Assembly: GCA_964493075.1 (NCBI GenBank)
Contig: CAZBNU010000198.1
Location: 1-7,671, forward strand
Direction of reading: 5' to 3'
Origin: SLFT01 sp964493075
GTDB lineage: Bacteria; Hydrogenedentota; Hydrogenedentia; Hydrogenedentales; CAITNO01
Length of the DNA: 7,671 bases
Shown here: positions 1 through 6,800 of the stretch, piece after piece
Layout: each line of letters begins with the position of its first letter
Numbering within the stretch: the stretch's first letter is position 1
Notes under the pieces: generated by a model
Database searches by the model: none
Told to the model about the DNA's origin: nothing
Seen by the model: only the letters and a program-made list of their open reading frames with translations
Translations under genes and position numbers: made by a program

Positions 1-97
1 TCAGGATCACGAACACCAGCACCATCAGCAGCGAGGCGAGGGCGTCGACGAAGCCGGGCCAGAAGTCCAGCGGCCGGCGGCGGGCGAGGCGGGCCAT
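1..97 (-). CDS. MotB/OmpA-like protein, N-terminal fragment
   Basis: Reading the minus strand from the ATG at 97-95 gives 32 codons before the window edge. The product starts MARLARRRPLDFWPGFVDAL and runs into a hydrophobic stretch ending LLMVLVFVIL. A basic N-terminus followed by D-x-WPGFVDALA and a single membrane helix is what I know from MotB-like proteins (inner-membrane helix plus, further on, a periplasmic OmpA-like peptidoglycan-binding domain) encoded directly after a MotA/TolQ/ExbB-like gene in alphaproteobacteria. The peptidoglycan-binding part lies outside the window. The gene starts 3 nt after the stop of its upstream partner (101-103), so the two form one operon, presumably a proton-driven stator or energy-transducing pair. 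Very high G+C separates it from everything right of ~181. The family call rests on this short, characteristic N-terminus only. Confidence 0.75.
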   Translation of the reverse strand, partial: MARLARRRPLDFWPGFVDALASLLMVLVFVIL

Positions 98-100
98 GGC

Positions 101-181
101 TCAGTCCGCCTTGCCGCCGCCCGCACCACCGAGCGCGGCGCCGATGGTGCGCGACAGCAGGCGCAGTTCGGCGCGCAGCTG
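101..181 (-). CDS. MotA/TolQ/ExbB-family protein, C-terminal fragment
   Basis: On the minus strand the frame reads QLRAELRLLSRTIGAALG, then a Gly-rich GGAGGGKAD, and stops at TGA (103-101). The final LRxELRxLxRTI helix closely resembles the C-terminal end I recall for alphaproteobacterial MotA/ExbB-like proteins encoded just before the WPGFVDAL-type MotB-like gene; gene order and 3-nt spacing also fit. Upstream of codon 181-179 the frame continues only as FFHAQ before hitting a stop at 199-197, and composition falls from about 74% to about 54% G+C. The bulk of the gene (membrane channel part) is therefore missing because foreign sequence begins near 181-184, not because the gene is short. The family call is moderately secure and leans on the neighbouring MotB-like start. 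Confidence 0.65.
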   Translation of the reverse strand, partial: QLRAELRLLSRTIGAALGGAGGGKAD

Positions 182-190
182 TTGAGCATG
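179..190. other. junction between two unrelated DNA segments
   Basis: Left of this point, 133 of 180 bases are G or C; in the following 180 bases it is 98 of 180 (hand counts). The MotA/ExbB-like frame loses family-like sequence here and meets a stop at 199-197. The EF-hand frame on the other strand becomes family-like only to the right, although it remains technically open leftwards without a stop. No transposase, terminal repeat or tRNA lies at the join. An assembly chimera or contaminant join at a contig end is most likely; a genuine rearrangement is possible. Confidence 0.65.
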
Positions 191-442
191 GAAGAATTAC
201 TTGCGCAGTTCCCGAATTTACTGGCGGCCGATTTTATCGCACTTGACCTGAACGGCGACGGCTTCCTGAGTCTGCTGGAAGTACACGGCCTACAGGAAAC
301 CTGCAAGTGCGGATGTGGACGCCTCTGCTGCCGTAGCGAAATAACCCCGGTAGAAACCCTTAAAAGCCTAATCGGCGATTGGCTGCTCATCGGGTTGAGC
401 CTGCTGGCGCTGGCTGCATTCACCAGAACGCGCCAACCCTAA
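182..442 (+). CDS. EF-hand, Cys-cluster protein with C-terminal membrane tail (probably 5'-truncated)
   Basis: I do not recognise a named family. Counting from the TTG at 182, there are 86 codons ending in TAA (440-442). Residues 22-33 (DLNGDGFLSLLE) form a canonical 12-residue EF-hand calcium loop with D1, N3, D5, G6, S9 and E12 in place. Residues 41-50 (CKCGCGRLCC) hold five Cys. Residues about 64-80 (GDWLLIGLSLLALAAF) make one membrane helix, followed by the basic end TRTRQP. Cys motif, hydrophobic helix and basic tail together resemble prokaryotic C-terminal sorting signals such as MYXO-CTERM or PEP-CTERM, though it matches neither exactly. The frame is open leftwards into the high-G+C segment and there is no clear ribosome site before TTG 182 or ATG 188. 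I therefore read it as the C-terminal end of a larger secreted protein cut at the junction. A complete small protein starting at ATG 188 is the alternative. Confidence 0.6.
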   Translation: MSMEELLAQFPNLLAADFIALDLNGDGFLSLLEVHGLQETCKCGCGRLCCRSEITPVETLKSLIGDWLLIGLSLLALAAFTRTRQP

Positions 443-458
443 ACACTCTGAAATACCT

Positions 459-505
459 ATCGGGGCTAAGGCACCAAGCATCCCCCGTAGCGCCGTAGCC
501 CCGAT
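459..505 (+). terminator. hairpin after the EF-hand gene, possible terminator
   Basis: ATCGGGGCTA (459-468) and TAGCCCCGAT (496-505) are perfect reverse complements. Inside, after one A/G mismatch, GGC (470-472) pairs with GCC (492-494), leaving a 19-nt loop. The structure begins 16 nt after the TAA of the preceding gene, where a transcription end is expected. No T-run follows the right arm, so it is not a standard intrinsic terminator. It could instead be an mRNA-stabilising structure or a dispersed palindromic repeat. Confidence 0.4.
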
Positions 506-770
506 GGTCTAACACCAAACTTCCTTGGATGCTGTTATGATCGTAATGAAGTCAAATCCCAAGATGCAAACGCGGCATGCCGCCAGCGATAGTTTCAGGC
601 TGATATTAATGAACAGGATACGGCAACTGTCTGGCAGCATACTACTACATGTGAAAATTACATTCGAGTCGGAACAGTTTTTTCTTTTGCCCATTTGCTG
701 CAATACATGGTAAAGTGAGGGTGTGTTAAATGTGGTCGTAGTGTACCAGATAGGATGCACTCATAAATGT

Positions 771-776
771 AGAGGA
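771..776 (+). promoter_or_regulatory. ribosome binding site of the giant gene
   Basis: AGAGGA lies 7 nt before the GTG at 784. In the same frame there are stops at 727-729, 739-741 and 751-753, and no ATG, GTG or TTG lies between the last stop and 784. The overlapping GTG at 782 and the ATG at 776 open frames that end at the TAA at 806-808. GTG 784 is therefore the only sensible start, and the signal peptide that follows immediately agrees. Confidence 0.6.
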
Positions 777-783
777 TGTTAGT

Positions 784-852
784 GTGCACCAAGTTCGCGA
801 ACTCTTAAGGGTACTATTTCTATCAGCATTAGTGGTTTCCCCCGCCTATGGC
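784..852 (+). other. signal peptide of the giant protein
   Basis: Residues 1-23 read (M)HQVRELLRVLFLSALVVSPAYG: Arg at positions 5 and 9, a hydrophobic core from about 10 to 18 (VLFLSALVV), and a polar end. A21-x-G23 satisfies the -3/-1 small-residue rule, so cleavage before A24 is likely. No lipobox Cys is present, so this looks like Sec signal peptidase I export and not a lipoprotein. The mature protein starts AVWHVAPGG, directly into the cap of the first beta-helix module. Confidence 0.8.
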
Positions 853-3800
853 GCAGTATGGCATGTTGCGCCTGGCGGCATGGGTGATGGCGCCAGTTGG
901 GAAACAGCAGGCCGCCTGCAGGTCATGGTGAATGCCGCCCAGGCCGGGGATGAAGTGTGGGTGGCAGAGGGTACCTATACCGCTACCACCACGACGGTGT
1001 TGAATATGAAGGCTGGTGTATTCCTTTACGGCGGATTTGACGGCACGGAAACGGACTCCAGCCAGCGGGACTGGGTAGTCCATGTTACCACTATCAGTGG
1101 CAGTTTCAAAAGGAGATGCGTTAGCGGAGCGGACAATGCCCGCTTGGATGGCTTTGTGATTACGCAAGGTTATGCTCAGAGCGGCGGGGGCATGTACTGC
1201 GACGGCGCATCCACGGTTGCGGCAAACTGCAAATTCATTAATAACGAGGCCACCGAGGGTGGAGGCGCCTACTGCAACGGCGGTTCACCAACTTTTGTAA
1301 ATTGCATTTTTGCCGGTAATAACGCTCAATTCGGCGGTGCCATATATAACAACCAATCCTCGGTTTCCACCACAGACTGCCGGTTCACCAGCAACCGTGC
1401 CGTTGCTGCAGGAGGTGGCATTTATAACCGTAGTTCACAGATAAACCTGGAACGCTGTATGCTGGAGAACAACAGCGCTTATGGGCACGAATCCGGTGAA
1501 GGTTATGGTGGGGCCATGCTTGGCGTTATGGGGGGAACATACGTCATGACCAACTGTATTCTTGCTGGCAATACCGCCTATACGAACGGCGGCGCCATAC
1601 GCTTCAGCGACAACAGCGCCTCGTTGACACTGATTAATTGCACCATCGCCGGCAACACAGCACAGACAGGCACTGGCGGCGCGATTACCGTCGCCACTGG
1701 CTGTTTTTTGACTGCGGTTAACACCATCTTCTGGGGCAATACAGCAGTCAGTTCCCCGGAAATTCTCAACAGCGGCACAGCAGAGGTTACTTACAGTTGC
1801 ATAGCAGGCGGGTTCACAGGAACTGGCAACATAGCCACCAACCCAGCACTGATCAACAGCCCCTACTGCGTCCAACCGATGCTGAACTCTCCGTGCCTGA
1901 ATACAGGTACCGCTGCCGGTGCGCCTGCAGTGGATTTCCTCGGCAGGGCGCGCCCTGTGGGCGAAGGGGTGGACATGGGCGCTTACGAAGGCTATGCAGC
2001 GGCAGTGGACTATGTGCGCCTCTATGTCAATGCAAAACCCTCGGGAAAACAAACCCTCTATCCGCCGGTAGGAACACACCTCTATGCCAAGGGGGAAGTG
2101 GTCTCGGTACATACTTCCGTTACAGGGTTCATCCAATGGATGGGCGATCTAACAAGTGGCGCTCCCTATGAAACAATGGTGATGGATGCTAACAAGACGG
2201 TAACTGCAGTATACCGACGCATACTTCATGTGGCAGCGGACAGCACAGCACCCGCGCCCAACGGGCTTTCCTGGGGTACGGCTTATGCGAATTTGGAGGC
2301 GGCCGTTGATAGTGCGTATTTCGGGGATGAAATCTGGGTGAAAGAAGGCACCTATACCGGTGCCGAAGAAACCGCCATTGTGAATATCACAAAGAGCATA
2401 CGGCTGTATGGTGGTTTTGCAGGCTATGAAACGGACCGAGCAAGACGAAATGCGGAAGCGAATGTCACTATTATTGATGGAGAAGAAACGCGCCGGTGTG
2501 TGGCATTTAGCGAAAATTGGGACAACAGTTTAGTTTTTGCCACGCCCGGCATTGATGGCTTCACCATCACCGGGGGCGGCATCCATGCTATCGGTGGTAT
2601 GAGGGCGGCAATCGTCAATTGCGTGATTACTGAAAACAGTGCTGAGTATGGCGGCGGCCTTCTGATTGAAGGGTTAGGGTTATACCGTTCCCTGCTCGTG
2701 GATAGTTGTGTTTTTGCAAGCAACACTGCCACTGAGAAAGGGGGAGGTATATGCTTTTACTGGGCTACTTCAGGATCTATGAACTCCTCTATATTCATAA
2801 CAAACTGTGTATTTATAGACAACCACGCCAAGTGGGGCGGTGGCATCCTCGGCTATCGATCAGGCAATACCTCAATTTCAGAGTGCACTTTCATCGAAAA
2901 CACGGCGGACCACGGCGCTGGCATTTGTGCCGGCGTTTCCTTCAACTATGATGGTGACCTAAGTGACTTTCACACTGGGTTGCCTGTAGAGAATTGCGTA
3001 TTTACGGAAAATACGGCCTTTATTGACGGGGGCGCCATGATGGGCGCCTTTTCAGTAGTAACCGGTTGCACTTTTTACGGCAATATTGCCGCTGATGGCG
3101 GCGCTCTCTTTCTCGGAAGCCCCCCTTCATCCATCATTGGAAGTCTGTTTACCAGTAACCGTGCTACTGGGGATGCAGGAAAAGGTGGTGCAATAAAAAG
3201 CATCTCGCACCTGTATCTGGAAAATTGTGTATTTACCGGAAACCAGACCCAGACGGACGGCGGCGCCATTCACCAGTCTCTGAATTCTGTCACCCTCATG
3301 AATTGTTCCCTTTCTGGAAATGGCGCATCTGGTCGGGGCGGCGGCTTATTCAACCTGTATGATGCACTATATGGTATACCCCAAATTACAAACAGCATTT
3401 TTTGGAATAACACCGCGCCGACAGACCCGGAAATCGGCAACCGGAGCAGTTCTGGGACAACATCAAGCAACATACAGGTACTCTATAGTGATGTGAAAGG
3501 CGGCTTTACAGGCACTGGCAATATCAACGCCGATCCTTTGTTTGTGGGCACCGGTAATCTGCACTTGCAACCGGGTTCTCCGTGCATTAATGCCGGCACT
3601 TTTCCCGGCGCCCCGGAGACGGATATTGAGGGCCATGCTCACCCCCTCAACAGCAGCGTGGATATGGGTGCGTACATGCACGGTGCTTCTCATGAAGATG
3701 TGGTAACGCTGACTATCAACAGCAGTCCGGAAGATAGCGGTGAAACAGATCCCCCTGCAGGCTTTTACAGTTGTACCCGGGACGGAACAGTCGCAATAAA

Positions 3801-6800
3801 GGCACTCCCCAGATTCTCTCAATTCAGTCACTGGGCAGGCGACCTTTCGGGAACCCAGACAGAAACAACACTTGTAATGGATTCGGACAAAACCGTTACA
3901 GCAGTGTTCATAGACAACATACGGTATGTGGATGCGGCAAGCACTGCTTCCTCTCCTGACGGTCGCAGTTGGGGCACAGCCTATAGGGATATGCAGTCCG
4001 CAGTGGACGCATTATCCCTTGAGCCGGGCGGCGGCGATGTCTGGGTGGCGGCAGGCGTATACACCGATCCTGACGATACGGTACTGTATATGCGTGACGG
4101 GGTGCGTCTGTATGGCGGGTTTAACGGCACGGAAACGGCAAGAGAGCAACGCGATTGGGAGACCAATTTAACTGTAATTGATGGGGAAAAGGACAGAAGG
4201 TGCGTTCAAGGCGCGAACAATGCCTGCCTTGACGGCTTTACAGTTTCCAATGGTTATCAGGAATATGCTTATGCACGCTTTGGTGGTTGCGGTGGGGGAA
4301 TGTATAACCCCGAGGTTTCGCCCACTGTTTCCAATTGCGTTTTTTCAAACAATGGCGCAGCACACAGCGGCGGCGCTATTCATAATGAGAAAGCCTTTCC
4401 TGTCATTCACAATTGTATATTTACCGGAAATTATATTTCCGACGATTCCGATCATTACCAAGCAGTCAGTACTATTGGCTTTGCATTAGGAGGAGCAATG
4501 GAAGTCAATCATTGTGTGTTTTATGGAAACAAGGGTGGCATTACTCTGGCTACCTTGCCAGGTTCCGCAGTCACGGATTGTGTGTTTTATGGAAACACGG
4601 CTGGTATGAATGGTACTGTTCTACATAGCTATGAGGCAATCCTTGATCGCTGTATTTTTTACGGCAATATGGGGACAATTGGCGGCGCTGTCCTGAATGC
4701 GGGCATTATTACCAACTGCACGTTTTACAATAACGCTGCCATTGCCGGCGGCGCCATTGCTTCTGGCGAATTATCGGCGGCGATAAATTGCACGTTCAGA
4801 AATAATATTGCCACTGGACTTGACCCGTATTTGGGACTTGGTGGTGCGGTAATAAATTTGCCGATTCTGGATCACCGTGCCAGCGTTCCAGTATTCTTGA
4901 TGAACTGCGTTTTTACCGGAAACAAGGCACAATATGGCGGCGCTGTTGCCACTTTAATAAATACTGCCACTATCCTACATTGCACCTTTTCGGGAAATGA
5001 AGCAACCGCACAGGGAGGGGCTTTATACAGTACTTCAGATGATGAACGCTTTGGTTATTCCTCTGTAGTTAATTCCATCTTCTGGAATAATGATGCCCCG
5101 GCACATCCGGAGATTTGTGGAGAAAACTTGTTTTTGGAGTTTGATGTACCAGGAACAGCGGCACCGATTGTTACTTGGAACTGCATAGAAGGTGGTTATA
5201 GCGGCGAAGGCAATATTAATGTGGATCCTATGTTTTTGAATGCGCCTGAAAGCGTACAAATCATGGCCGCTTCCCCCTGCATAAATAGCGGTTCCATAGA
5301 TGGCATACCGATTCTACCGCTACATTATTTTGAAAAGGATGTTTGGTCTCCGGCGTTCTATGATGGTATTCAATCTTATCTGTTGGCGGGCTCGGCGCTT
5401 ACCGATATTCTCGGGCGTGTCAGGCCCCAAGGCGCGGGCGTGGACATGGGCGCTTATGAAGGCGGTCCGGTAACACAGAATACTGTATCACTAACCGTGA
5501 ATGTATCCCCTCCCGGATGCGGCATCGTGTTGCCTCCAGGGGTTACCGCCTATGAGCGTGGCGAGATAGTGCAGGTCTATGCCCTCGATTCATTCTCGAA
5601 ATTCAGCCATTGGTCAGGGGGCATATCCGAAACGGAGCCTTTTGTTTCGATTCTCATGGACGGCAATAAGACCATCACGGCAAATTTCGCAGGCACGCCT
5701 GTGTTTGTGGTGGATGCGACAAGCCGCGCTCCTGAGCCAAACGGACTGACCTGGGGAACAGCATTTCAGGATATCCAGAGCGCCATAAATGCGGCAGAAG
5801 CGGTCGGTGGCGGAGAAGTCTGGGTGGCGGCAGGTAATTATACCTCGGAAATCGGCAGGGCTGTCGTTACTATGAAACCCGGCGTTTCACTCTATGGCGG
5901 CTTCACAGGCCGAGAGACAAAACATGAACAACGGGACTCGAACAATAATTTCAGCGTGATTGATGGTTTGGATGCATCGCCGTGCGTGCGGGCAATCGAT
6001 GTGGATGACGCTATTATTGACGGGTTCACCATTACCCGAGGCTTTGCGGCGCAGGGCGGCGGTGTATACATTGAACATGGGTCGCCGACTATCACCAACT
6101 GCGTAATTACTGCCAATCGCGCGCACACAACCAACGGCGGTGGCATGTGCTGCCTCAATGCAAATCCGTTGGTGACCAACTGCGTATTTTTCGCGAATAC
6201 TGCAAGCACTGTTGGCGGCGCTTTGTGCAGTTTGGACAGTACCCCCCTGTTGATTAATTGCACAATAGCGAGTAATCTTGCCGCCACTTTCGGAGGGGCC
6301 TTATATGCGACTTCTGCGGACAACCACATCACTTCTGCCATCAACTGCATCTTCTGGGGCAATGACGCCGATAATGCGCCAGAAATCCGTGTGGCAGGCA
6401 GCAGTACGGTAGATGCAACCTACAGTTGTATATACGGTGGTTACGCGGGTGCGGGCAACATCAGCAACAACCCGCAGTTCTCAGATATTGTCAGCGGCGA
6501 TCTTTCCCTTCAGGCTACATCCCCTTGCATAGATGCAGGCACAGAAGCCGGTGCGCCTGCTCTGGATATTCTTGGCATGGCGCGCCCAACGGGTAATGGC
6601 GTTGACATGGGCGCCTATGAATCCATGCCCATACCAATGGAGGGTGAAGGCGAACCTGTTGAAGGTGAACCTGTTGAAGGTGAACCCGTTGAAGGTGAAC
6701 CCGTTGAGGGCGAACCCGTTGAAGGCGAACCTGTTGAAGGCGAACCTGTTGAAGGCGAACCCGTTGAGGGCGAACCCGTGGAGGGCGAACCCGTGGAAGG

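Larger units (their letters stand above)
443..783. other. intergenic region, 341 nt
   Basis: This gap holds the hairpin at 459-505 and the ribosome site at 771-776. Small open frames exist on both strands (525-713 forward, 509-760 reverse), but they overlap each other, lack domain-like composition or a good ribosome site, and look like chance. A weak sigma70-like pair, TTGCCC (687-692) and TAAAGT (711-716) with an 18-nt spacer, matches 4 of 6 consensus bases in each box. It could serve the large gene but is no better than a guess. I see no tRNA, riboswitch or mobile element. Confidence 0.5.

Noticed and set aside
25..423. Reverse frame of 132 codons crossing the junction
   Set aside because: It spans the composition break and overlaps the MotA/MotB-like pair and the EF-hand gene in other frames; its product is low-complexity Ser/Arg/Pro sequence.
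509..760. Small open frames in the intergenic region (525-713 forward, 509-760 reverse)
   Set aside because: They overlap each other on opposite strands, lack a clear ribosome site, and their products look like random translation.
1435..2136. Long reverse-strand open frame of 233 codons
   Set aside because: It lies wholly inside beta-helix module 1 and spacer 1 of the giant gene, has no recognisable motif, and overlaps a confidently coding forward frame.
853..6621. Pectate-lyase or other polysaccharide-degrading activity of the beta-helices
   Set aside because: The rungs are POMP-like with Asn, Cys and Gly motifs; I see no catalytic Asp, Arg or Lys pattern of a known polysaccharide lyase or glycoside hydrolase family.
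6646..6795. Regular direct repeats that could suggest a CRISPR array
   Set aside because: The units are contiguous 15-nt codon repeats without spacers, inside a reading frame.
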